Shown: positions 39,380-50,104, counted from the first letter of the stretch. The stretch is 64,000 nucleotides of DNA from Clostridiales bacterium (GCA_012800735.1 JAAZIU010000013.1:1-64000), one strand, 5' to 3'. Numbers and translations: made by a program. Notes: generated from the sequence alone by a model not told the origin.

Positions 39380-40264
39380 ATGGCGTTTCTTTCATATCTG
39401 ATTAAAGGACTGAGCCTCGGTTCGGTCTATGCAATTATCGCGCTGGGGTATACGATGGTATACGGGATCGCGAAAATGCTTAATTTCGCCCACGGCGATG
39501 TTATTATGATAGGCGGCTACGCCGCTTATATTTCGACGGTTTATCTCGGCTTTCCGCCTGTTGTCGCGCTTATAATAGCTATTCTTGTCTGTACTTTACT
39601 CGGAATAGTTATCGAAAAGCTTGCTTATAAACCGCTTCGCAGCGCCGATTCGCTCGCCGTGCTGATTACCGCTATCGGAGTTTCCTATTTTCTGCAGAAC
39701 ATCGCTCTGCTCATCTGGGGCTCCGACCCCAAGGTCTTCCCATCGATCGCCAAGTCGATGACATCTATCAGCTTATTTGACGGGCAGCTGGTAATCTCCT
39801 GGGAAACCATCATCACAATTATCGCCAACATAGTTATAATGGTATCACTCACTCTGTTTACTAGCAAAACCCGAACCGGCAAGGCGATGCGAGCTGTTTC
39901 GGAGGACCGTGAGGCAGCTCAACTGATGGGGATAGACGTAAATAAAACAATTTCGATAACTTTCGCTATCGGCTCGGGGCTGGCTGCGATAGCCGGTGTT
40001 CTGCTCTGCTCTTCATATCCCACTTTGATGCCGACTACCGGTTCAATGCCGGGCATAAAAGCGTTCACGGCGGCTGTTTTCGGAGGTATCGGTTCAATAC
40101 CCGGAGCTTTACTCGGCGGTCTGCTGCTCGGTATAATCGAAACGCTTGCAAAGGCGTATATATCGATGCAGCTTTCCGACGCCATAGTTTTCGCCGTGCT
40201 TATTATAATACTGCTCGTTAAGCCCACCGGACTTCTCGGCAAGAAAGTCATTGTAAAGGTGTAA
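39380..40264 (+). CDS. livH: Branched-chain amino acid ABC permease LivH
   Basis: LIKGLSLGSVYAIIALGYTMVYGIAKMLNFAHGDVIMIGGYAAY; EDREAAQLMGIDVNKTI. Confidence 0.92.
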   Translation: MAFLSYLIKGLSLGSVYAIIALGYTMVYGIAKMLNFAHGDVIMIGGYAAYISTVYLGFPPVVALIIAILVCTLLGIVIEKLAYKPLRSADSLAVLITAIGVSYFLQNIALLIWGSDPKVFPSIAKSMTSISLFDGQLVISWETIITIIANIVIMVSLTLFTSKTRTGKAMRAVSEDREAAQLMGIDVNKTISITFAIGSGLAAIAGVLLCSSYPTLMPTTGSMPGIKAFTAAVFGGIGSIPGALLGGLLLGIIETLAKAYISMQLSDAIVFAVLIIILLVKPTGLLGKKVIVKV

Positions 40265-40266
40265 AG

Positions 40267-41373
40267 ATGTCCGGAAAGAAAGTAAATATCTTGAAAAGTA
40301 TTCCTCCGGCGACGAAAAACGCTTTTATAAACTATGGAATAGTCATAATCGCTTTTGCTGTTATATCTGTTCTCCGCTCCCTCGGACTTCTGTCAATCAG
40401 TCTGGAAGGACAGCTTGTGCCCATATGTTGTTATATCGTTATGGCTATCTCCCTGAATCTTACCGTAGGCATTTTAGGTGAACTTTCGCTTGGTCACGCC
40501 GGATTTATGAGCGTCGGAGCATTTACCGGAATAATAGTCTCCGGACTTATGTCTCAGACGGTACAGAGCGGAGCGCTACGGCTGTTTATTGCGATAATTA
40601 TCGGAGGTGTTGCCGCCGGCATCGTCGGAATTTTAGTCGGGATTCCAGTTCTCAGACTCAATGGCGACTACCTTGCCATTGTCACGCTTGCGTTCGGAGA
40701 GATTATAAAGAATCTTATCAACTGCCTTTATATCGGTTACGACAGCACCGGTATCCATATCTCAATGACAAGCGAGGCGGCTCTTGGACTCGGTCCCGAC
40801 GGCAAGATAATAATCGACGGCGCGATAGGAGCAGTAAACATTCAGAAGATATCGACATTTACAGCCGGATTTCTGCTTGTTTTAGGCTGCCTCATAGTTA
40901 TTCAGAATCTTGTCAACAGCCGGAACGGCCGCGCTATTATGGCTCTGCGCGACAACCAGATAGCGGCGGAGTCTGTCGGTATAAATATCGTTAAATACAA
41001 GATGATGGCATTTGTCACCTCCGCCGTTATGGCGGGAATGGCAGGTTGCCTTTTCGCGCTGAATTATTCTACCGTTGTTGCAAAGAAATTTGATTTCAAC
41101 ACCTCTATTTTGGTACTCGTCTTCGTTGTTTTAGGCGGGATAGGCAATATCCGCGGCTCAATGATCGCAGCTACCGTTCTTTACATCCTGCCGGAAATGC
41201 TGCGCGGCATCCGCGATTACCGGATGCTGGTTTACGCTGTTATATTAATCCTGGTAATGATCGTTACTAATAATCCGACAATACGAAACCTTTTGTATGA
41301 GAAGATAATAAACCCGATAAGGGCATTTTTACCGAGGAAGAAAGGAGGCGCGGCAGATGGATACGAAAACTAA
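40267..41373 (+). CDS. livM: Branched-chain amino acid ABC permease LivM
   Basis: LNLTVGILGELSLGHAGFMSVGAFTG; ALRDNQIAAESVGINIVKYKMMAF. Confidence 0.92.
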   Translation: MSGKKVNILKSIPPATKNAFINYGIVIIAFAVISVLRSLGLLSISLEGQLVPICCYIVMAISLNLTVGILGELSLGHAGFMSVGAFTGIIVSGLMSQTVQSGALRLFIAIIIGGVAAGIVGILVGIPVLRLNGDYLAIVTLAFGEIIKNLINCLYIGYDSTGIHISMTSEAALGLGPDGKIIIDGAIGAVNIQKISTFTAGFLLVLGCLIVIQNLVNSRNGRAIMALRDNQIAAESVGINIVKYKMMAFVTSAVMAGMAGCLFALNYSTVVAKKFDFNTSILVLVFVVLGGIGNIRGSMIAATVLYILPEMLRGIRDYRMLVYAVILILVMIVTNNPTIRNLLYEKIINPIRAFLPRKKGGAADGYEN

Positions 41374-42214
41374 AATGGTGCCGATACCTTCGACAGGGTT
41401 AATGCCGGAAAGGGATCTCGGAACGAGACCGATACTTGAAGTTTCGCGTTTAGGCATAAAATTCGGCGCTCTTGCCGCCGTCGACGACGTAAACCTGACT
41501 ATCAGCCGCACCGAAATAGCCGGACTCATCGGTCCCAACGGCGCCGGAAAAACCACTATATTCAATCTTATAACCAAGGTTTATCCGCCGGACTCCGGGA
41601 TTATAATGCTGGACGGTAAGGATACAAGCGGCATGAACACCGCGGCAATCAGCCGCGCCGGAGTTGCCCGGACATTTCAGAACATTCGGCTTTTCGACAA
41701 GCTATCCGTTGAAGACAACGTTAAAATCGGTCTTCACAATCAGACGCCGTATAGCATACTCGATTCGGTTCTGCGCCTGCCGAAATACTGGAGGCAGGAA
41801 AAAATCGCCCATGAGAGGGCCCTGGAGCTGCTCTCCATCTTCGATATGCAGGATTTGGCCGATGATGAAGCCGGTTCCCTTCCTTACGGTGCGCAGCGCC
41901 GGCTGGAAATCGTAAGAGCGCTCGCAACGAATCCGATTCTTTTGCTGCTCGACGAGCCGGCGGCTGGAATGAATCCCTCCGAAACCGAAGCTTTGATGGA
42001 GACGATAGTAAAAATCCGGGACAAATTCGAAATTGCGATTCTTATTATCGAGCATGACATGAAGCTGGTTATGGGTATCTGCGAGGGAATTGCCGTTTTA
42101 AACTACGGCCGTATTATCGCCAAGGGGACGGCTTCCGACATACAAAACAACCCCGAAGTAATCGAGGCGTATTTAGGGCGTTCACGCAGCGGTTCTGCCC
42201 CTGAAATACTATGA
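41357..42214 (+). CDS. livG: Branched-chain amino acid ABC ATP-binding protein LivG
   Basis: GPNGAGKTTIFNLIT; GVARTFQNIRLF; LPYGAQRRLEIVRALA; LLDEPAAGMNP. Confidence 0.93.
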   Translation: MDTKTKMVPIPSTGLMPERDLGTRPILEVSRLGIKFGALAAVDDVNLTISRTEIAGLIGPNGAGKTTIFNLITKVYPPDSGIIMLDGKDTSGMNTAAISRAGVARTFQNIRLFDKLSVEDNVKIGLHNQTPYSILDSVLRLPKYWRQEKIAHERALELLSIFDMQDLADDEAGSLPYGAQRRLEIVRALATNPILLLLDEPAAGMNPSETEALMETIVKIRDKFEIAILIIEHDMKLVMGICEGIAVLNYGRIIAKGTASDIQNNPEVIEAYLGRSRSGSAPEIL

Positions 42215-42227
42215 GGACGTTATAATA

Positions 42228-42935
42228 ATGAGTATGCTTAAAGTAAATGACATAAACGTATACTACGGCGCGATACACGCGATAAAAGACGTCAGCTTTG
42301 AAGTAAACGAAGGGGAGATCGTAACTCTTATCGGCGCGAACGGCGCGGGCAAATCCACCATTCTTAAAACAATTTCCGGCATGATGCGCTCAAAAACCGG
42401 CTCGATAAGTTTCATGGATGAAGATATCAGCGCGGTCGATTCTTATAAGCTTATTTCAAGAGGAATAACTCATGTGCCGGAGGGACGGAGAGTTTTTTCT
42501 CAGCTTACCGTTGAAGAAAACCTTGAGATGGGAGGATACACCGTCAAATCGTCGGAAATCCCCGCGCTTTTGGAAAATGTATTTGAGCAATTCCCGAGGC
42601 TGAAGGAACGCCGGCGTCAAGTCGCCGCAACACTCTCGGGCGGTGAGCAGCAGATGCTTGCGATGGGACGGGCTCTGATGGCAAAACCGAAGCTGATAAT
42701 GCTCGATGAGCCGTCAATGGGTCTTGCGCCGATACTCGTCGATCAGATTTTCGACATTATACGCCTGATGAATCGCAACGGGACGACGATACTGTTAGTC
42801 GAACAGAACGCAAACATGGCGCTTGCAATAGCCGATCGCGGTTATGTGCTGGAAACCGGCAGGATAGTTATGAGCGACAGCGCAAAATCCCTGCTTGCCG
42901 ACAATTCGGTGAAAAAAGCTTATTTAGGCGGCTGA
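42228..42935 (+). CDS. livF: Branched-chain amino acid ABC ATP-binding protein LivF
   Basis: GANGAGKSTILKTISG; LSGGEQQMLAMGRALM; LLVEQNANMALAIADRGYVLETG. Confidence 0.94.
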   Translation: MSMLKVNDINVYYGAIHAIKDVSFEVNEGEIVTLIGANGAGKSTILKTISGMMRSKTGSISFMDEDISAVDSYKLISRGITHVPEGRRVFSQLTVEENLEMGGYTVKSSEIPALLENVFEQFPRLKERRRQVAATLSGGEQQMLAMGRALMAKPKLIMLDEPSMGLAPILVDQIFDIIRLMNRNGTTILLVEQNANMALAIADRGYVLETGRIVMSDSAKSLLADNSVKKAYLGG

Positions 42936-43122
42936 AAAGCTAACCCCTTTATAAAGAGGAGACACTACCTGTTTATCGGCAGTTTTCAGTGACTGTCGGA
43001 CGGAGTCAATCTGAAAATTAACATATTTCGCTTTACTTTTTGTGACAAATATGATATAAATATATAGTTATTTTCATTAAAATCGCAAATATTACACTCA
43101 TCACGAAAGGAATCTTTCCAAA

Positions 43123-44139
43123 ATGAAAAAACTCCGCATCGGCGCTGCTCTCTTGTTCTGCGCCATTCTTTTGACCGCTCTTGCTTCCTGCGGTAAGTCA
43201 TACAACTATGATCTTTCGGAATATATTACCCTCGGCAATTACAAAGGCGTTGAAATCGCCGCAGCTGAAATTGATTCTCAGGTCCAGTCACAGCTCGACT
43301 CTCTGCTTGAACAGAAAGCGACTACCGAAGATATTGCCGACCGCCCCGCGGCGCTTGGCGATATAGTGAACATCGACTATACCGGAACTATCGGCGGCGC
43401 TGCTTTTGAAGGCGGCACAGCATCGGCTCAGGAGGTAACCCTCGGCGCCGGCGGTTATATTGACGGCTTCGAAGACGGTATCGTCGGTATGGCCATGGGT
43501 GAAGAGAAGACAGTTACCTGCCTCTTCCCCGAAGACTATCAAAACACCGAGCTTGCCGGTAAGGCTGCTGATTTTGCAATCACGCTGCATTCAATTAAGC
43601 ACAAAACGCTCCCCGAGTTAAACGACGAATTCATCCTCTCGCTTGAAAACGGCTATGATACCCTTGACAGCTACAAGGCATATCTGCGCAAAGCGATAAA
43701 GGAAAACAGCGTCTGGACAAAAATCATCTCTGAAGTTGCCGTTATTAAATATCCAAAAAAGGAAGTCAAGGCGGCTTACAACCAGATGGTGACATATTAC
43801 AAGTCCCTCGCCGCGCAATACAACGCTACTCTTGACGAATATATCATGAACTATCAGGGTTCCGATACCAACACCTTCCTTTCCCACATCGCGTCATACG
43901 CTCAGGAAGCCGTAAAGAGTGAGATGTGTCTGTATGCCATTGCCCGCGCCGAAAACATAACCGTTTCCGACAGCGATTATCAGACTAAAGGCGCCGAGCT
44001 TGCTTCGGCAGCCGGATTTGAAGATTTAAAAGCTTATGAAAAATCCGTTGGCAAGGAAAACATTGAAAACTCGATTCTGAACACCTTGGTTCGTGAGTGG
44101 TGCGCAAACCAGGCTGTTGAAACCGCAGCCGAAGGCTGA
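43123..44139 (+). CDS. Secreted FKBP-type peptidyl-prolyl isomerase lipoprotein, trigger-factor-like architecture
   Basis: Lipobox LASCGKS; GDIVNIDYTGTIGGAAFEGGTASAQEVTLGAGGYIDGFEDGIVGMAMGEEKTV. Confidence 0.85.
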   Translation: MKKLRIGAALLFCAILLTALASCGKSYNYDLSEYITLGNYKGVEIAAAEIDSQVQSQLDSLLEQKATTEDIADRPAALGDIVNIDYTGTIGGAAFEGGTASAQEVTLGAGGYIDGFEDGIVGMAMGEEKTVTCLFPEDYQNTELAGKAADFAITLHSIKHKTLPELNDEFILSLENGYDTLDSYKAYLRKAIKENSVWTKIISEVAVIKYPKKEVKAAYNQMVTYYKSLAAQYNATLDEYIMNYQGSDTNTFLSHIASYAQEAVKSEMCLYAIARAENITVSDSDYQTKGAELASAAGFEDLKAYEKSVGKENIENSILNTLVREWCANQAVETAAEG

Positions 44140-44154
44140 AGATGATATGATTTT

Positions 44155-44183
44155 AGGGGCAGTCTAAAAACTGCCCTGTTTTT
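44155..44183 (+). terminator. Rho-independent terminator
   Basis: gggcag tctaaaaa ctgccc then tgtttttg. Confidence 0.75.
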
Positions 44184-44196
44184 GTTTTAAAACTGA

Positions 44197-44225
44197 TTGA
44201 CAGAAGCGCCGCGCTGTGATATAAT
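44197..44225 (+). promoter_or_regulatory. Sigma-A promoter for xylA, perfect consensus
   Basis: TTGACA (44197-44202), 17 bp, TATAAT (44220-44225), TGA-extended. Confidence 0.85.
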
Positions 44226-44261
44226 GACTTCAACGAATACATATAAACGAAAGGAATAATT

Positions 44262-45581
44262 ATGGAATTCTTCCCGAAAATACCAACGATTAAATATGAA
44301 GGCAAAAAATCCAAAAACCCGCTTTCCTTTAAGCAGTACGATGCAGACAAGGTTATCGCGGGAAAGACGATGCGCGAGCATCTTAAGTTTTCGATGGCCT
44401 GGTGGCACACCATGATAGCCGACGGTACCGATATGTTCGGCGTCGGCACGATGGATAAGAAATTCGGCGCGGTCTCCGATATGGATGTATCGAAAAACCG
44501 TATATCCGCCGCCTTTGAGCTTATGCAGAAGTTAGGTATCGGTTATTTCTGCTTCCACGACAAGGATTTGGCGCCGGAGGGAGATGACCTCGCCTCCTTC
44601 CACAAAAATCTCGACATTGTCGTTCCACTTGTAAAAGCGGAAATGGATAAAACAGGCATCAAGTGCCTCTGGGGCACCGCAAATCTTTTCAGCAATCCGA
44701 GATATATGCACGGCGCCGGAACTTCCTGCGACGCCAATATCTTCGCTTACGCCGCGGCGCAGATTAAGAAAGCTATCGACATAACCGTTTACTTCGGCGG
44801 CGATGGATATGTGTTCTGGGGCGGCAGAGAGGGCTATGACACCCTGCTCAACACCGACATGGGGCTTGAACTTGATAACCTCGCGCGTTTGCTTACTCTT
44901 TCAAGAGATTACGGCCGCAGAAACGGCTTTAAGGGCTGCTTCTATATCGAGCCGAAGCCGAAGGAGCCGACAAAGCATCAGTATGACTTCGACGCATCGA
45001 CGGTTCTTGCTTTCCTGCGCAAATACAATCTCATGTCAGACTTCAAGCTGAATATCGAAGCGAATCACGCCACCCTGTCTCAACACACCTTCCAGCACGA
45101 ATTGGTGGTCGCACGGATAAACGACGCGCTCGGCTCAATCGACGCAAACCAGGGAGACCCGAACCTCGGATGGGACACCGACCAGTTCCCGACAAACGTC
45201 TACGACACCACCCTCGCTATGCTTGAAGTGTTAAAAGCCGGAGGATTTACAACCGGCGGACTTAACTTTGACGCGAAATGCCGGCGTCCTTCAATGACTC
45301 ACGAAGATCTCTTCCTTTCCTTTATCGCCGGTATGGACAGCTTCGCCTTTGGTCTCAAAGCAGCGGACGCTATTATGAAAGACGGCCGGATCTGTGATTT
45401 CACTAAGAATCGCTACTCAAGCTACGAAAGCGGCATCGGCAAAAAGATAGTCTCCGGCGATACTACCCTTGAGGAGCTGTATGATTACGCTCTGAATTTA
45501 GGCGAATACAATGTTAAAGAAAGCGGACGCCAGGAGTATCTTGAAGATATATTCAATCAGGTAATGCTATCCGCTGACTGA
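44262..45581 (+). CDS. xylA: Xylose isomerase
   Basis: [71 protein letters not shown]. Confidence 0.97.
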   Translation: MEFFPKIPTIKYEGKKSKNPLSFKQYDADKVIAGKTMREHLKFSMAWWHTMIADGTDMFGVGTMDKKFGAVSDMDVSKNRISAAFELMQKLGIGYFCFHDKDLAPEGDDLASFHKNLDIVVPLVKAEMDKTGIKCLWGTANLFSNPRYMHGAGTSCDANIFAYAAAQIKKAIDITVYFGGDGYVFWGGREGYDTLLNTDMGLELDNLARLLTLSRDYGRRNGFKGCFYIEPKPKEPTKHQYDFDASTVLAFLRKYNLMSDFKLNIEANHATLSQHTFQHELVVARINDALGSIDANQGDPNLGWDTDQFPTNVYDTTLAMLEVLKAGGFTTGGLNFDAKCRRPSMTHEDLFLSFIAGMDSFAFGLKAADAIMKDGRICDFTKNRYSSYESGIGKKIVSGDTTLEELYDYALNLGEYNVKESGRQEYLEDIFNQVMLSAD

Positions 45582-45595
45582 CAAATAATTTTTAC

Positions 45596-45617
45596 AGCCC
45601 CGAAAGGGGCTTTTTTT
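45596..45617 (+). terminator. Rho-independent terminator
   Basis: agcccc gaaa ggggct then ttttttt. Confidence 0.85.
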
Positions 45618-45647
45618 ATCTGCTTTTGCGAAAAATGTTCTATTTTA

Positions 45648-45676
45648 TTGAATTCCGTCGCGGAATATGATATAAT
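45648..45676 (+). promoter_or_regulatory. Sigma-A promoter
   Basis: TTGAAT (45648-45653), 17 bp, TATAAT (45671-45676), TGA-extended. Confidence 0.7.
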
Positions 45677-45751
45677 ATCCGAAGTTTGTTTCTGCGTATG
45701 TTTTTGTATAATTATTCATCGGGGTCGATATAAAACAAGGCGGTAAATGGT

Positions 45752-47572
45752 ATGTCAAAAAGCGAAAGCATTAAAAACTCTCGGGGTCTGAGCGGGAAAA
45801 ATTCCCGCGGAACGCTCCGGACTTTATTTATCTTTATTAAAAAAGCAAAAAAGTATCGGAAATACATTGTTTTTGCTGCCGCGGCGCTTATTCTTTCTTC
45901 GCTGCTCAGCCTTTTCACTCCTTATATCGTTCAGCTACTGATTTCAAAGCTGACCGCCGCAGAAGGAGTTGTATTAAACGAACTTGTAAAACTTGGCGTC
46001 ATTTTGGTTGCCGCATATCTCGGAAGAGCTGTATGCCGATTTATCAGTTTGTCTCAAAGCCATGTCGCGGCCTGGAATTTCGTCGGCGAACTCACGCTTG
46101 AGTGTTACGATAAGCTGCAGTCGCTCTCGATGCGCTATTACAGCGACAAGCAGACCGGACAGCTTATGAGCACGATGCTTAACGACAGCCGTCAGCTTGA
46201 GCTGCTGATCGCTCATTCCCTGCCAGACCTCTGCTCAAATGTTATTATAATCATCGCGGTCGCGGTCGCATTGCTTATAATAAATCCTGTCTTGATGCTG
46301 CTTACCATGATTCCTGTTCCCTTTATCATTTTTGTCTCCTCTCTCTTTTCAACCCGCGTCGCTCCGCTGTTTCAGATAAATCAGAAGGTTTACGCAGAGC
46401 TGAACGGTCTGACTCAGGAAAAGCTTTCCGGAATGAAGGAAATTCAGGCAAATTCAAAAGAAAAGTTTGAACACGGAAGAATGAAGGACTTTTGCAAGCA
46501 TTACAGCTTTGTCAATATACGGGCGAACTACGCCGGGGCGTTGTTCCATCCTTCCGTTGAGCTGCTGACTTCCATCGGCACCGTTATAGTGCTTGTTGCC
46601 GGCGGGTTCTTCGTAACAAATGGGAAAATGGATGTCGCGGAAATAGTCGGCTTCTTTATGTATCTCAGCCTGTTCTATACCCCTCTTGCGGCGCTTTCAA
46701 GACTCAACGAGGATGTGCAGAACGCGCTTGCCTCCGGTGAACGGGTTCTTAATCTTCTTGAGACGGAACCGGACATAGTCGACAGCAATGACGCCGTTGA
46801 AATCTCTGTCGACGCTGAACCGGAAATAACTTTCGACGATGTAACTTTTTCATACAACGACGATATAAAGGTACTAGAAAACGTCAGTTTTACCGCAAAA
46901 GCCGGGGAGATGACCGCTGTTGTCGGAGTGACCGGGGCGGGAAAAACGACTCTTGTCAGTCTTGTGGAAAAGTTTTATCAGCCCGACAGCGGCAGAATTC
47001 TTTACGGCGGGGTGGATATAAACGAATACAAGATAGATTCGGTGCGCTCAAAGCTCTCGATGGTTATGCAGGATATCTTTCTTTTTAACGGCAGCGTGGC
47101 CGAAAATATCGCATACGGAGTTGATAACGCGACACCCGAGCAGATAAAAGCGGCGGCAGTTATCGCCTGCGCCGACGGATTTATCTCTCGGATGCCGGAA
47201 GGCTATGAAACGCAGATCGGCGAACGCGGAGTCAAGCTGTCGGGAGGACAAAAGCAGCGCATTGCTATTGCCAGAGCGGTGCTGCGTAAAACTCCGGTAA
47301 TAATACTTGACGAAGCGACAAGCGCTGTCGATACCGAGACGGAATCCGAAATACAGCGGGCAATCGAGAATCTGCGCAGCGGTGATACAAAGCCGACGCT
47401 TATCGTTATAGCTCATCGCCTCTCTACCGTCAGGCGCGCAAGCAGCATTATCGTGCTTGAGGACGGGAAAGTCGCTGAAACCGGTAATCACGAGACGCTT
47501 ATCCGAGCGGGTGGAATTTACGCAAAACTTTGCGGCGTTCAGGATGCGTTGTTGGATATTAAGCAAGCATAA
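45752..47572 (+). CDS. ABC exporter, fused permease/ATPase
   Basis: Six-TM ABC_membrane domain; GVTGAGKTTLVSLVEKFY, LSGGQKQRIAIARAVL, DEATSAVDTETE. Confidence 0.93.
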   Translation: MSKSESIKNSRGLSGKNSRGTLRTLFIFIKKAKKYRKYIVFAAAALILSSLLSLFTPYIVQLLISKLTAAEGVVLNELVKLGVILVAAYLGRAVCRFISLSQSHVAAWNFVGELTLECYDKLQSLSMRYYSDKQTGQLMSTMLNDSRQLELLIAHSLPDLCSNVIIIIAVAVALLIINPVLMLLTMIPVPFIIFVSSLFSTRVAPLFQINQKVYAELNGLTQEKLSGMKEIQANSKEKFEHGRMKDFCKHYSFVNIRANYAGALFHPSVELLTSIGTVIVLVAGGFFVTNGKMDVAEIVGFFMYLSLFYTPLAALSRLNEDVQNALASGERVLNLLETEPDIVDSNDAVEISVDAEPEITFDDVTFSYNDDIKVLENVSFTAKAGEMTAVVGVTGAGKTTLVSLVEKFYQPDSGRILYGGVDINEYKIDSVRSKLSMVMQDIFLFNGSVAENIAYGVDNATPEQIKAAAVIACADGFISRMPEGYETQIGERGVKLSGGQKQRIAIARAVLRKTPVIILDEATSAVDTETESEIQRAIENLRSGDTKPTLIVIAHRLSTVRRASSIIVLEDGKVAETGNHETLIRAGGIYAKLCGVQDALLDIKQA

Positions 47573-47580
47573 CTATAAAA

Positions 47581-47618
47581 GCCGTATACGAGTTGGATTC
47601 CCGTATACGGCTTTATTT
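47581..47618. terminator. Bidirectional terminator between ABC exporter (+) and MATE (-)
   Basis: gccgtatacg (47581-47590) / cgtatacggc (47602-47611). Confidence 0.85.
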
Positions 47619-47621
47619 CTT

Positions 47622-49004
47622 TTATCTTGTCAGCTTTTTCATCCACCGCCAGCGGTTTACCTTGATATATGCGACGATACATTTTAGTATCTGGTCGCAT
47701 TTGAGGCAGGCGACTGTTATCCATGTCGGTAGCTGCAACACAAAGGCTGATATGGCGGCGCTCGGCAGAACCACGCACCAGACGAAGATGAGGTCGTTTA
47801 TCAATACGAATTTGGTGTCGCCGCCGGCCCTTACTATTCCGGTGTTTACCGACATCTGATAAGATGTACCGACGGAGCAGACCGCGAGAACGCGGAGAAA
47901 CCGATCGGCATATGTAAGAGTCAGATCTTCAAGCTCCCCGAAATGAGAATATATCGCAAGCACAAGCGGACGGGAAAACCAGATAAGACTGCCGGTTATG
48001 ATACCGACGCCGACGAATATCAGCTGAAGCGTCCTTGCGTATTGCTTTACAATCGTCATATCGCCGTTTCCGACCGCTTTGCCTATTACTATCGATGAGG
48101 CGGTTGCCGAGCCGTATGCGCCTACCGTCAATATCGAGAATACCGTCGAGGCGATCGAATAGGCGGCTATCGAATTGACGTCAAAGCGGCCGACTATCAT
48201 GCCCTGAACGCTGAGGTTGATTCCCCAAGTGATAGCGCCGATGAACACCGGCAGACCGTAGCGGAAAAAATCTGATGTCAACTGAGGATCGGATTTGCCG
48301 AAAACATCGGAAAGATTCATATCGAGTCTTTTGTCGTGAAAAAAGACAAACCAGATCATAAGAACACATTCGGCCAGTCTTGCGATTACCGTAGCGAGCG
48401 CCGCGCCGGTAACCCCGAGTGCCGGAAATCCTAATTTACCGTAAATCAAAAGGTAGTTGAGCGTTATATTGATAACCAAAGCCACGATCGAATCTATCAT
48501 CCCGATACGAACCGATTCGACACAGCGCATTGCTGAAATCAGAACGTTTGAAATACAGAAAAACAGATACCCGAATCCCATTATCCGCGCATATGGTACT
48601 CCCGCAGCGATAACCTCGGAATTTGAATTAAAGATACTCAGCATCTGCGCCGGGAAAAATATCATCAGCAGCGATATCACCGCCGTGCAAGCAAAACTTA
48701 GTTTAATCCCAATCGAAACTATCTTCTTTACGCTTTCGCCGTCGCCTTTGCCCCAATACTGGGCGGCGAGAACTATCATTGCGGGGGCAATGCCGTGGAT
48801 TATCTGACCGACGAAAGTTGAGACTACATTTGTGGCGTAAACGCCGTCTAAAACTATCTCGCCTAAATTCGCGACCATAACATTGTCGGCAAGATTTACC
48901 GCCTGAGTTATGATATTCTGAAAAATAATCGGTATCGCAAGCAATGCGAATTTCTTATAAAACGACGCGTCTCTTACATATCTGGAACTTATCGCTGCAT
49001 CCAT
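47622..49004 (-). CDS. MATE family efflux transporter
   Basis: FALLAIPIIFQNIITQAVNLADNVMVANLGE; start refined to MDAAISSRYVRD at 49004. Confidence 0.9.
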   Translation of the reverse strand: MDAAISSRYVRDASFYKKFALLAIPIIFQNIITQAVNLADNVMVANLGEIVLDGVYATNVVSTFVGQIIHGIAPAMIVLAAQYWGKGDGESVKKIVSIGIKLSFACTAVISLLMIFFPAQMLSIFNSNSEVIAAGVPYARIMGFGYLFFCISNVLISAMRCVESVRIGMIDSIVALVINITLNYLLIYGKLGFPALGVTGAALATVIARLAECVLMIWFVFFHDKRLDMNLSDVFGKSDPQLTSDFFRYGLPVFIGAITWGINLSVQGMIVGRFDVNSIAAYSIASTVFSILTVGAYGSATASSIVIGKAVGNGDMTIVKQYARTLQLIFVGVGIITGSLIWFSRPLVLAIYSHFGELEDLTLTYADRFLRVLAVCSVGTSYQMSVNTGIVRAGGDTKFVLINDLIFVWCVVLPSAAISAFVLQLPTWITVACLKCDQILKCIVAYIKVNRWRWMKKLTR

Positions 49005-49149
49005 ATCTGTCCTCTTTGATTTAAACTTTACAATAATTATACACCGTCTTATGCGGGATTTTATCAAGCGGAGATGAGCGATTAATGAATTGTTGACGCT
49101 CAATAGTTTTACCTGTTCCTTACGCCTTTGAATTGTGCATTTTGCCATC

Positions 49150-49178
49150 TTGATATTTTTCGGTAAAAGTGATATAAT
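49150..49178 (+). promoter_or_regulatory. Promoter of tRNA-Trp
   Basis: TTGATA (49150-49155), 17 bp, TATAAT (49173-49178), TGA-extended. Confidence 0.75.
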
Positions 49179-49191
49179 ATTATAGTCGCAC

Positions 49192-49267
49192 AGGGGTATA
49201 GCTCAGTTGGTAGAGCAGCGGTCTCCAAAACCGCGTGTCGAGCGTTCGAGCCGTTCTGCCCCTGCCA
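49192..49267 (+). tRNA. trnW: tRNA-Trp (anticodon CCA), 3' CCA encoded
   Basis: Cloverleaf: acceptor aggggta/tgcccct, D-arm gctcagttggtagagc, anticodon arm gcggt-ctCCAaa-accgc, T-arm gagcg-ttcgagc-cgttc, discriminator G + CCA. Confidence 0.95.
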
Positions 49268-49299
49268 AAACGCCTCCGGATTTCCGGGGGCGTTTTTTT
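49268..49299 (+). terminator. Terminator after tRNA-Trp
   Basis: aaacgcctccggatttccgggggcgttttttt. Confidence 0.8.
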
Positions 49300-49324
49300 C
49301 TTTCTGTTTTTTACCGGATTCAGG

Positions 49325-50071
49325 TCATATCTCGATAATATCACCTGCGTCACGTCCTCCGGGAGGAGATTTAAGCAGTTTCTCGCATCTGCGTCTGTCG
49401 CTGATGTATTTATCCATCAATATATAAAATCCACGCGAATGACTAGGTTCGCTCAGGTGACAGAGTTCGTGGACGATGATCATACGCAGGCACTCCGGGG
49501 GATATTGCGCAAGACGGAGATTAAAGGACAGTCGGCGGGTCTTCATGCTGCAGCTTCCCCAGCGGCTTTTCAGATATTTTACCGCCGCACCGCTGCTATA
49601 TAATCCGGTTATTTCTTCAAATCGCGGCAGCTCTGTTTTTAATGCGGCTGAAAGTTCCTCGCCATATACCTTGCGTAAAAACTCCTTGCGTTTTTCCTCT
49701 GTGTCGGACGGAGGAACTGACAGCAAAGCCGTCATGGTTTCGCCGTCGAAACTTATCGAGTAAGCGTCCGACGGGATGAGCTTTATTTTATAAGGTTTTC
49801 CCCAGAGACAAATATGGCTGCCTTCGGTTATATTCTCGGTTTCTTTTTCGGATTTTGGAGAGGATCGCAGTTTTTTGTTTATCCATGTCATGTTGAGGCG
49901 GATAAAGCGTTCGGTGGCGATTTTCGGTGTGCCGAACGGCGCCGTTACAAAAATTTCCCCCTCCCGAACGCGAAGATAGGAATGTTTATTAGGCTTATAA
50001 CTTATATTGACTTTTATGCCTTCCACGCTTATCTGCGCGGAGGAAACAACTTGCTTCTTTTTTGATTTCAT
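49325..50071 (-). CDS. YgjP/SprT-like M48-type zinc metallopeptidase (DUF45)
   Basis: KYLKSRWGSCSMKTRRLSFNLRLAQYPPECLRMIIVHELCHLSEPSHSRGFYILMDKY. Confidence 0.88.
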   Translation of the reverse strand: MKSKKKQVVSSAQISVEGIKVNISYKPNKHSYLRVREGEIFVTAPFGTPKIATERFIRLNMTWINKKLRSSPKSEKETENITEGSHICLWGKPYKIKLIPSDAYSISFDGETMTALLSVPPSDTEEKRKEFLRKVYGEELSAALKTELPRFEEITGLYSSGAAVKYLKSRWGSCSMKTRRLSFNLRLAQYPPECLRMIIVHELCHLSEPSHSRGFYILMDKYISDRRRCEKLLKSPPGGRDAGDIIEI

Positions 50072-50075
50072 TTAC

Positions 50076-50104
50076 TTGACAGATTCATTAAATAGTGGTA
50101 TTAT
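50076..50104 (+). promoter_or_regulatory. Sigma-A promoter
   Basis: TTGACA (50076-50081), 17 bp, TATTAT (50099-50104), TGG-extended. Confidence 0.7.
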
